A stretch of DNA of 45,767 nucleotides. It comes from an uncultured bacterium. Its GTDB lineage: Bacteria > UBP6 > UBA1177. Of this stretch, positions 24,679-31,883 are shown piece after piece; the stretch's first letter is position 1, and each line of letters opens with the position of its first letter. Where the stretch lies: contig CAJOMF010000006.1 in the NCBI GenBank assembly GCA_905235605.1, positions 3,678 to 49,444 on the forward strand, in the 5' to 3' direction. The notes under the pieces are model-generated. The model was not told the DNA's origin. It searched no databases and was given only the letters and a program-made list of their open reading frames with translations. Both the position numbers and the translations under genes were made by a program.

Positions 24679-25602
24679 TTACTTGTTGACCTGGAATCTT
24701 ACATCGCCTTTTTCGAAGAAGTTTACGATCTCTGTTGCAGCAGCTTCTGCAGCGTTGTCGTTTGCTTCGCTCGTCTGTGCGCCCATTTTCTTCGGGGTGA
24801 AGAAAACTCTGCCTTCGAATTTAGCTTTGAGCTCTTCAGCGTTGTCCGGAGCGACGTCTGCAACGTATTTGAAATCGGGTCTTGCTTCAAGAACAGCCGC
24901 GAGGTCTTCTTCGTTGATAATCTCTTTTCTTGCGGTGTTGATGAGGGTCGCCGGTTTCGGCATATCCATCATGAACTCTTTCGTGATCGACTTCTTGGTC
25001 TCGTCGTTAGCCGGGATGTGGAGCGATACGTAGTTGCAGGTTTTGTAGAGCTCTTCTTTGGTAGCGATGTATTTTACGCCCTCGGATTCGATTTTCTCTT
25101 TGGTAAGGAAGGGGTCGAAAGCATAAACTTCCATACCGAGTCCTTTCGCGATCCTTGCAACATTCCTGCCGACATTCCCGTAAGCCTGCAACCCGAGTTT
25201 TTTGCCTTTAAGTTCGGTTCCGGTCGACGGAGTGAAGCAGGTTCTTGCGGTGTAGATAGCCATACCGATAGCAAGTTCTGCAACAGCGTTTGCGTTTACG
25301 CCGGGGGTATTCATAACGACGATGCCTTTCTCTTTTGCAGCCGCACAGTCGACGTTGTCGAAACCTGCGCCGCCTCTGACTACGATCTTGAGTTCCGGAG
25401 CTGCATCCATGATCTCTTTCGTGATTTTGTCGCTTCTGATGATGATCGCGTTTACGTCTGCGACAGCTGCCTTGAGCTCGTCAACGGACGTGTACTTTTC
25501 AAGTTTGCGGAATTCGTAACCTGCACCCTTGCAGATCTCTTCGATTTTTGCAACAGCCTTTGCTGCAAAAGGTTTTTCGGTAGCAAGAAGAACTTTTTTC
25601 AT
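24679..25602 (-). CDS. serA: D-3-phosphoglycerate dehydrogenase, short form
   Basis: SerA oxidises 3-phosphoglycerate with NAD+ in the first step of serine synthesis. At 307 residues it is the short type without the C-terminal ACT regulatory domain. It has VRGGAGFDNVD (substrate loop), LGLQAYGNVGRNVARIAKG (NAD-binding glycine loop) and INTARKEIINEEDL with the catalytic Arg. The usual catalytic His motif TPHxGA is TPKKMGAQTSEAN here; this Lys variant is also known in Bacteroidetes-type enzymes. Strong AAGGAGG site and a good promoter precede the ATG. thiE is translationally coupled behind it. Confidence 0.93.
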   Translation of the reverse strand: MKKVLLATEKPFAAKAVAKIEEICKGAGYEFRKLEKYTSVDELKAAVADVNAIIIRSDKITKEIMDAAPELKIVVRGGAGFDNVDCAAAKEKGIVVMNTPGVNANAVAELAIGMAIYTARTCFTPSTGTELKGKKLGLQAYGNVGRNVARIAKGLGMEVYAFDPFLTKEKIESEGVKYIATKEELYKTCNYVSLHIPANDETKKSITKEFMMDMPKPATLINTARKEIINEEDLAAVLEARPDFKYVADVAPDNAEELKAKFEGRVFFTPKKMGAQTSEANDNAAEAAATEIVNFFEKGDVRFQVNK

Positions 25603-25638
25603 ATTGACCTCCTTAAGTGTTAAAGAAAATAACGCGCT

Positions 25639-25667
25639 ATCTAATATTTTAAAAACGGGTTTGTCAA
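25639..25667 (-). promoter_or_regulatory. Promoter of serA-thiE
   Basis: TTGACA (25667-25662), a 17-bp spacer and TTAGAT (25644-25639) on the minus strand, about 37 bp from the serA ATG. Confidence 0.6.
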
Positions 25668-25689
25668 CTATATCCGCCGGAACAAAATT

Positions 25690-27462
25690 TTATTCTATTT
25701 TTTCGTAGACCTTTTCATTGACTTCGCGGTCGATCGCCTCGCGGTTCGATGCGAAAACATCGAAAAGAACAGGGTCGAGTTTGCCGTCTTCGACCTCTTT
25801 TTTCAGGATGGATATGGCGATTTCAGGCGCGATCGCCTTTTTGTAAGGTCTGTCCTTCGCGGTCAGGGCATCATAGATATCGGCAATCGCCATGACCCGT
25901 TCGATGATGCCTAGTTCCTCCCCTTTTTTGTGGAACGGATAGCCGCTTCCGTCGAGTTTTTCGTGGTGGGCGGCAGCGACATTAGGTACAGCCTTGAGTG
26001 AAACCGGCCAGTCAATAGAGTTGAGCAGCTCGTAGCTGTAAAGAACATGCTTTTCCATGTTCGAACGTTCCTCCGTGGTGAGCGTTCCCTTCTGGATGTT
26101 GAGGTAGACGAGCTCTTCCGAAGTTACAAGTTCTATCTTTTCGCCGTTCGCATTGACCATAATACGGGCAGCCTTTTCAATGAGTTTTTTTTCTTCTTCA
26201 TCGTGGGGACGCGGAATATCGAGCGAATCGAGTTTTGAAAGCAGCTCTTCGGCGACCGCCTTTTCCTCGCTTCCGTCACGCATAAAAACAATGGCGTACT
26301 TTATGCGCCACTTCATTTTTTCGAGATCTTCCGCATAAAATCTGTGCTGCTTCATAAGAAGTTTTTCGCGGACGCCGACTTTGCCGAAATCGTGAAGCAA
26401 AGATGCTGTTTCGGCAACTTTCATCGTATTTTTGTCGACACGGTAACGATCTGCTATTTCCGGTTTTTCGAGTGCATGTTTCAAAATCGCCATCGTGTAT
26501 GCCGATACGCGGATGCTGTGACCTTTCGTTATCGGATCCCTCTGTTCTATTGCTTTTACCGAAGAAATTATCATGTTGTTGAGAAGTTTTTCTGTTTCAA
26601 GCAGAAGATTGTTGTTTTCGACCGAAACCGCTGCGAGAGTCGAGAGGCTTTTGAGCATGATCGTATCGAAATCGCTGAACGGGACCGGCTCATCCGACTC
26701 GCTGTCGAGCTTGTTGATGAGCTGTACCGCGCCGACAACATCTCCGGTCGCCGTTTTCATCGGAACTGTGATTATCGAAACCGTTTTATAGTTGAGTTTT
26801 CTGTCGAGATCGCTGTTGAAAGTGTACGGCGCATCTTCGGGAATGCTGTATGCATCCGGAATGTTGAGCGTTTCGCCTTTGTCGCAGACGTAACCGACGA
26901 AACTCCTTTTGTTGAAGGGGATCTCGCGCTTCTCGAAAACTTTTGAACCGAGGCGGCTGTTCTGGCTGGAGACAAAGAATATTCTGTCGTGCTCTTCGTT
27001 CATCAGGTAAAGCGTGCCGGCTTCGGCATTAGTCGCTTTGCGCAGGAAAGTCAAAATCTGACCGTAAAGTTTGTTCGGCTCCTTCTCAACGCTCAGGCTG
27101 ATACTTATCTGCGCGTTTTCAAGGATCTTGTTGTAAAGATCACTTGTTATGTTGATGAAATCAAGGATGTATCCCAGCGAAAAACGGTCGAACTTTTCAC
27201 CGTCGACAACAAAAACACGCTGGTCGAGCTGCTTGAATTCGCAGTCGAAAGAAACGATAAGCACCGCTTTTGCGTCTTTTATCAGCGGAAGTTCCGGCTG
27301 ATAGTCGCGCATAGACATTATCAATATGTAAGAAACTTTATCTAAGCCGGCAAGTTTTGCCCCGATTTCGGCAAAAGTGTCGTAAACAACAGGCGTTCTG
27401 TTGTCAAAACGCTCGATTTTGAGGAACGACGGAATAAATATCAAATCTTCGTGAGCTGCCAA
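25690..27462 (-). CDS. GAF and HD-GYP domain protein (probable cyclic di-GMP phosphodiesterase)
   Basis: An N-terminal segment of about 120 residues (possibly receiver-like) is followed by a GAF domain (about 130-290, LRKATNAEAGTLYLMNEE, GAVQLINKLD) and an HD-GYP domain. The HD pair is in SLLHDFGKVG (361-362 when counted from the upstream GTG 27474), and HHEKLDGSGYP is at 503-513. HD-GYP enzymes hydrolyse cyclic di-GMP. Between the HD motif and LTTEE there are about 80 extra residues, far longer than the usual linker. The start is probably TTG 27462, with GGAGGAAGTT in front; GTG 27474 overlaps this site. No transmembrane segment is present, so it is cytosolic. Confidence 0.9.
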   Translation of the reverse strand: MAAHEDLIFIPSFLKIERFDNRTPVVYDTFAEIGAKLAGLDKVSYILIMSMRDYQPELPLIKDAKAVLIVSFDCEFKQLDQRVFVVDGEKFDRFSLGYILDFINITSDLYNKILENAQISISLSVEKEPNKLYGQILTFLRKATNAEAGTLYLMNEEHDRIFFVSSQNSRLGSKVFEKREIPFNKRSFVGYVCDKGETLNIPDAYSIPEDAPYTFNSDLDRKLNYKTVSIITVPMKTATGDVVGAVQLINKLDSESDEPVPFSDFDTIMLKSLSTLAAVSVENNNLLLETEKLLNNMIISSVKAIEQRDPITKGHSIRVSAYTMAILKHALEKPEIADRYRVDKNTMKVAETASLLHDFGKVGVREKLLMKQHRFYAEDLEKMKWRIKYAIVFMRDGSEEKAVAEELLSKLDSLDIPRPHDEEEKKLIEKAARIMVNANGEKIELVTSEELVYLNIQKGTLTTEERSNMEKHVLYSYELLNSIDWPVSLKAVPNVAAAHHEKLDGSGYPFHKKGEELGIIERVMAIADIYDALTAKDRPYKKAIAPEIAISILKKEVEDGKLDPVLFDVFASNREAIDREVNEKVYEKIE

Positions 27463-27550
27463 AACTTCCTCCACCTAAAACAAAAAACCACTGATTATAG
27501 AGAAAGAAGAAAAAAGAGCAAATTGCTGGCGGCGCGGCAGTGAATAATGG

Positions 27551-27615
27551 CGTGATCACGATATTCCGATATCCGGGGATCACGGTGCGCCGCTTTCGGG
27601 ATCACGGGATCCCGG
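27551..27615. repeat. GATCACG hairpin cluster
   Basis: The gap between the HD-GYP start and the dCMP deaminase stop holds the palindrome CGTGATCACG (27551-27560), a small hairpin GATAT-TCCG-ATATC (27560-27573), and a seven-bp GC-rich hairpin CGGGATC-ACGG-GATCCCG (27597-27614). GGGATCACGG occurs twice. No T-run follows on the deaminase strand, so a rho-independent terminator is doubtful; a REP-like element is possible. Confidence 0.6.
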
Positions 27616-27628
27616 CAAGACTGCGGCA

Positions 27629-28111
27629 CTAATTGAATTTTAAAACAATATTTTCCGGCAGAGGTTCGAGTTTTCTGACTTTGACATTTGCCTGTGCCAG
27701 CATGAGTTTGGAAGCCCTGACCGCGTCTGTGTCGGCGTATTTGTCTGAAAGATAGACTATTTCAGAAATTCCCGATTGGATTATTGCCTTTGCGCACTCG
27801 TTGCACGGAAAAAGGGCGACATATATCGTGCAGCCGCGGAGATTCTGGATCGAGTTCAGTATGGCGTTTAGTTCGGCGTGAACGACAAACGGGTATTTCG
27901 TGTCGAGGTATTCCCCTTCCCTGTCCCACGGAAGCGTGTCATCCCCGCAGCCTGCCGGAAAGCCGTTGTAGCCTACTCCGACGATGCGGTGTTCGCTGTT
28001 CACGATACACGCTCCGACCTGAGTGTTCGGGTCTTTGGAACGCTGCGCGCTGAGCAGTGCGACTCCCATGAAATACTGATCCCACGATATGTAGTTTTCT
28101 CTTTTCACCAT
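27629..28111 (-). CDS. dCMP deaminase / ComEB-like cytidine deaminase
   Basis: The 160-residue protein has both zinc motifs of the family, HAE at 78-80 (FVVHAELNAI) and PCNEC at 102-106, as well as DPNTQVGACIVN and GYNGFPAGC. Such enzymes deaminate dCMP to dUMP, supplying thymidylate synthesis; ComEB homologues share this layout. ATG 28111 is preferred because GCGGAGGGATC precedes it. A longer in-frame start at 28204 would add 31 mostly hydrophobic residues and lacks a site. Cytosolic. It is convergent with nothing and is divergent from the large secreted protein gene, 169 bp away. Confidence 0.92.
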   Translation of the reverse strand: MVKRENYISWDQYFMGVALLSAQRSKDPNTQVGACIVNSEHRIVGVGYNGFPAGCGDDTLPWDREGEYLDTKYPFVVHAELNAILNSIQNLRGCTIYVALFPCNECAKAIIQSGISEIVYLSDKYADTDAVRASKLMLAQANVKVRKLEPLPENIVLKFN

Positions 28112-28214
28112 GATCCCTCCGCTGAAAAAGGACAAAACCCCCGAAAAATCCCGCTGTTTTCGCATAAAAAAAGCAAAAAAGCAAATCATGCCGGCGACTT
28201 TCATTTTTACCGCT

Positions 28215-28242
28215 TTGACTTATTTTTCTTTTTTGGTAAAAT
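28215..28242 (+). promoter_or_regulatory. Promoter of the large secreted protein gene
   Basis: TTGACT (28215-28220), a 16-bp spacer and TAAAAT (28237-28242), followed by CAGGAGACTGCA directly before ATG 28281. Confidence 0.6.
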
Positions 28243-28280
28243 TTGTAGTTTTATGTGTGATTTAACAACAGGAGACTGCA

Positions 28281-31200
28281 ATGAAAAAATTATTAGTGTT
28301 CATTTTTGTTCTTTCTGCAGTGCTTTCGGCATCCGCTTACGAAGGAACAACGATCGGTCCGGAAGTTTCCACGCTTGACGGCAAAAAACTTCAGTGGGAA
28401 GCCGGAAGTTTCGACTATTTCGTAATGTTCAAATCTTTGATGGGAAACGATGTCCGCGAGATCTGCTCCAGTGCAAGCTCGCCGGTCGGATGCGACTGGG
28501 AGGACAATCCCGAGCCGGACAGCTGCCTTCCGCAGAGCACTTTCCAGCTGACGAACCAGCATGTTCCGGAAGATGCATACGTCGAAGCAGCTTATCTTGT
28601 CTGGACTTCAAGCCTCGATCCGAACAATGTAAACCACACCGACAACACGGCGACTCTCAACTTTACATCGGACGACGGTCAGATCACTCAGACGATAAAC
28701 GCTGTCGCTCCCAGAATCGGGACTGCCGGAACCGATGCCAACCCGGGGCAGCAGGATTTCACGTTCGAAGGAATAACAACCGAGCAAAGCGGTACGATTT
28801 ACGGCGGATACTACACCTACCGTGTCGATGTCACCGATTTCTTCAACCAGATCCACGCAAAAGGAAGGGATCTCGGCTACAAATCTGACGGTATGTCACT
28901 TTACGGCAGCTATACTGTCAGTGATGTCGAATGCTCAAACGACTCGAACTATCTTTCGCAGATTGTAGGCACAAACGGCTACAGTGCTTCGGTAATGTGC
29001 GGCTGGTCGCTCATCACAGTCTACCGTTCAACGAGAATCAGCCCGAAAATGGTCTACATCTACAACGGTTTCGGAAGATTCTGCAAACAGGAAGTCGACC
29101 TCGGAATTTCAGGTTTCGAATTCCCTGACAAGCCTATCATCAAAATGACGATGGCTGTTCACGAAGGAGATCCCGGTCTGGCAAGTGCTTCAGGCTGCGG
29201 AACATACGGTATGGCAGCTTGTCCTCCGGAAGGTCTGCAGGTAACCGGCGAGACAACTGCTCCTGAAGATCTGGTCATTCTCCAGAATCAGTGCAATCCA
29301 GCCAAATTTGTAGATTCAAGCGGAACGGCATTCAACTATTCCGATACCTATAACTCGATTTCAAGCATCTACGGCTGGAACGATGATTTCCCGACCTGTA
29401 TCGGCGGTGACCCGAACAATCCTGATCCGGACACCCTTGAATACACGATGGATGTCGATACTTTCCTGCTTGATGCAGAGGCTAACCCCGATTTCGACAG
29501 ACAGTTCAAAAAAGGCGACTCCAACATGTTCATAAAAATAGGTGCCAACGCAGACTGCATCTATCCGAACTACATGGTCGTCTCGCTTGATACCAAAGCT
29601 CCGAGATACGATATTCCGATAAACCCGGTAACTCCCGACGGAAGAGAGAAAAACTACTGCTCATGCTCCGAACAGGCTGATTCCGTCTGCGCGACAGCCC
29701 CGTTCTACTTCATGATCAAAGTCCAGAACTGGGGAGACGATCTTTCGACGAACGTAACTGTTCAGGACACGCTTTCACCGAAAGTCAACTATATTTCCGG
29801 CACGACCGAAATGTGCAAAGAGTGGAAAAGCGACAATGTCTGCAAGAAATGGGAAGCAGTCGAAGACATAAACGGAGGTTTCCCGCTGACGAATCCATAT
29901 AAAGTGGCGGATATACTCGGCTACTGCGATCAGGTATATCAGACCTGCGATGAAACGATAATGATCCGTTTCAAAGTCAAACCTAAAGACAATCTTGCAA
30001 AGAACGAAGTCATTGAAAATACCGCTATAATCAGTGACGATTCGGGCAAACCCTACAAAACCAACACTTCGATCCCGCTCAGGCTCACATTCGGCAGCTG
30101 TCCTTCGGCAGCCGCTTGCGAAAATCCCGACCTTACGAACTGCGGCGGTTACGGTGACGGCGAAGGCTGTACGAAAGACGAAGAATGCGGCACAGGAAAA
30201 GTCTGCAAAAACGGAGGATGCGTAATCGACGAATCCAATTTTGCCGGCAGCGCTAAAACCACCGTTGCAACAGGTAAAAACTCTCCTGTAAGCGGTGACG
30301 CTGCAATAATCATCCCGGCTCCGACGGAAAAACTTGTCATGGGACAGTTCTCCGTTTTGGCTTCGACTGAGGAATCCGGCAAAAACTTCTCGTTCGATTC
30401 GGTCATTGCGAGCCTCTATGCAAAAGACCAGGCTACGCAGATCACCAATGTCAAACTTGTCTACGACAAAAACGGAAACGGCATTTTCGATGACGGCGAT
30501 ACCGAAGTCACCGACCCTCAAAGCGTAAAGGCAAACACCGTTTCCCTTGCTCTGAAAGGCGATTCCACAGTTTATGAGTCGAACATCCTTCACCATTTCC
30601 TGATCGTTGCCGATGCTTCATACAAAACACCTGAATCGGTTCCGGTCAACACGAGTTTCTATTTCTACATTGAAAGCATCGAGAGATTTTCTTTCAGCAG
30701 AGTCCGGAACATGACCACTGAAAATTCGGGATTCCCGATGAATTTTGCAGAGTTTTCGTTCGAGCCGACGGTTGAAGCATTCGTCTTCACAAAAGGCAGC
30801 GTAGAACCGCCTGTTCCGTCGCTTTCCGACATTAACAAAACTCCGACAGGAATCATTCAGGCCAGGGCTAAGGCTATTGCGCACAGCAACAGTATTAAGA
30901 AAATCACACTTAAAACGACATCCAAATCGGTAAAATTCAAGGACGGGATCAAAAAGATCTCTGTTTTTCTCGACACCAACAAGGATGCTTCCTACGATGG
31001 CGAAGTGCAGCTCGTCAGTGCTGTTCCTACCGAATCTTCCAACCTGCTGGATATAGTTTTTGACACTCCCCTCTCTTTTGAAGCAGGCGAAGAAAAAACT
31101 CTGCTTTTTGTAGCAGAATTCAATATTCCCAAAGATATGACAGCGGAATTCGAAATCCAGAAATCGAAAGTCAAACTTGCAACCTCCACCGAACTTATCG

Positions 31201-31394
31201 GGCTGCCGGTAAAATCAAAAGCATTTACCTACAAATGCGAAGAAGGTGATCTTACCTGCCTTGAAGACGACGATGACGGCGGAAGCTGCGCAGTAACGGC
31301 AATAGACGACAGAAACACCGGCGTTTCCGCTGTTTTTGCAATGCTTCTTTTTGTTTTGGGATTTGCATTTTTTGCGAGAAAAATTTCCATTTAA
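28281..31394 (+). CDS. Large secreted surface protein with MYXO-CTERM-like C-terminus
   Basis: The 1037-residue protein has an ordinary signal peptide (1-19, cut near SASA-YEG). The N-terminal third (about 100-300) has a beta-rich region with VWTSSLDP and MCGWSLITVYRST, like the DUF3344-type domains of surface proteins. A DUF11-like repeat follows near 480-540 (VQNWGDDLSTNVTVQDTLSP). A small six-cysteine module with CTKDEECGTGKVCKNGGC lies near 630-650. The C-terminus has an acidic stretch, then GGSCAV with Cys1003, a hydrophobic segment (about 1013-1031) and ARK. This Cys + membrane span + basic tail is the layout of MYXO-CTERM and related surface-sorting signals. It probably sits on the outer surface; function unknown. 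Confidence 0.8.
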   Translation: MKKLLVFIFVLSAVLSASAYEGTTIGPEVSTLDGKKLQWEAGSFDYFVMFKSLMGNDVREICSSASSPVGCDWEDNPEPDSCLPQSTFQLTNQHVPEDAYVEAAYLVWTSSLDPNNVNHTDNTATLNFTSDDGQITQTINAVAPRIGTAGTDANPGQQDFTFEGITTEQSGTIYGGYYTYRVDVTDFFNQIHAKGRDLGYKSDGMSLYGSYTVSDVECSNDSNYLSQIVGTNGYSASVMCGWSLITVYRSTRISPKMVYIYNGFGRFCKQEVDLGISGFEFPDKPIIKMTMAVHEGDPGLASASGCGTYGMAACPPEGLQVTGETTAPEDLVILQNQCNPAKFVDSSGTAFNYSDTYNSISSIYGWNDDFPTCIGGDPNNPDPDTLEYTMDVDTFLLDAEANPDFDRQFKKGDSNMFIKIGANADCIYPNYMVVSLDTKAPRYDIPINPVTPDGREKNYCSCSEQADSVCATAPFYFMIKVQNWGDDLSTNVTVQDTLSPKVNYISGTTEMCKEWKSDNVCKKWEAVEDINGGFPLTNPYKVADILGYCDQVYQTCDETIMIRFKVKPKDNLAKNEVIENTAIISDDSGKPYKTNTSIPLRLTFGSCPSAAACENPDLTNCGGYGDGEGCTKDEECGTGKVCKNGGCVIDESNFAGSAKTTVATGKNSPVSGDAAIIIPAPTEKLVMGQFSVLASTEESGKNFSFDSVIASLYAKDQATQITNVKLVYDKNGNGIFDDGDTEVTDPQSVKANTVSLALKGDSTVYESNILHHFLIVADASYKTPESVPVNTSFYFYIESIERFSFSRVRNMTTENSGFPMNFAEFSFEPTVEAFVFTKGSVEPPVPSLSDINKTPTGIIQARAKAIAHSNSIKKITLKTTSKSVKFKDGIKKISVFLDTNKDASYDGEVQLVSAVPTESSNLLDIVFDTPLSFEAGEEKTLLFVAEFNIPKDMTAEFEIQKSKVKLATSTELIGLPVKSKAFTYKCEEGDLTCLEDDDDGGSCAVTAIDDRNTGVSAVFAMLLFVLGFAFFARKISI

Positions 31395-31411
31395 CTGACT
31401 TCAGTTTTTTT

Positions 31412-31478
31412 ACTGCCGCCCGCTAAGATCCTCAGGGTCTTTATAGTCCTCAGGGTCCTCAAGCTCAGCGGCGGCAGT
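31412..31478. repeat. Inverted repeat enclosing two TCCTCAGGGTC repeats
   Basis: ACTGCCGCCCGCT (31412-31424) pairs with AGCGGCGGCAGT (31467-31478) except for one extra base. Inside are two copies of TCCTCAGGGTC (31429-31439 and 31447-31457). The element lies between the large surface protein gene and the zinc-ribbon gene, and could act as a terminator or as a small mobile repeat. Confidence 0.65.
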
Positions 31479-31496
31479 AAGGTCGTTGGAAACACC

Positions 31497-31524
31497 TTGA
31501 TTTTTTCCGCTTAATCTCTATAAT
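31497..31524 (+). promoter_or_regulatory. Promoter of the zinc-ribbon-secA unit
   Basis: TTGATT (31497-31502), a 16-bp spacer and a perfect TATAAT (31519-31524). The leader carries TTTTGGAGGAAATT before ATG 31554. Confidence 0.65.
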
Positions 31525-31553
31525 TCTGCGTTTTGTTGTTTTTGGAGGAAATT

Positions 31554-31856
31554 ATGGCTGTTTATATCTGTCACAACTGCAAAAAATCGCTTGACGACGA
31601 ACTTGAAGACATCCGCGGAAAAGTCGGCAGACAGGATGTGTGTCCGTTCTGCTACTCAGACCTTCACTGCTGCATGAACTGTCGTTTCCACGATGAAAAC
31701 TACACGAACGAATGCCGTGAAGACTCTCGTTCCTTCATCCGCGAAAGAGATAAGGCAAACTTCTGCGCTTCGTTCGAGTTCATCAAGAACGAAGGCGAGG
31801 ACGGCAGCGAGGAGATCGAGGCAAAAACGCAGCTCAGCGACCTTTTCAAATTTTAG
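31554..31856 (+). CDS. Small cysteine-rich zinc-ribbon protein
   Basis: The 100-residue protein has CHNC (7-10 region), CPFC, CCMNC and a further CREDS/FCASFEF pair, which suggests two zinc-binding knuckles. The sequence HDENYTNECRED followed by a conserved-looking RERDKANFC is characteristic, but I cannot name the family with certainty. No signal peptide. It has a strong promoter and Shine-Dalgarno, and secA follows 27 bp later on the same strand, so a role near the translocation motor or a shared expression need is possible. ATG 31554 is chosen over the in-frame TTG 31533, which lies beside the -10 box. Confidence 0.75.
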   Translation: MAVYICHNCKKSLDDELEDIRGKVGRQDVCPFCYSDLHCCMNCRFHDENYTNECREDSRSFIRERDKANFCASFEFIKNEGEDGSEEIEAKTQLSDLFKF

Positions 31857-31883
31857 TTTTCAAAAATATTCGGGAGTTCCGAT

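Noticed and set aside
29775-30596. A 273-codon open frame opposite the large surface protein
   Set aside because: It is antisense to a convincing gene and its translation has no recognisable domain or ribosome site.
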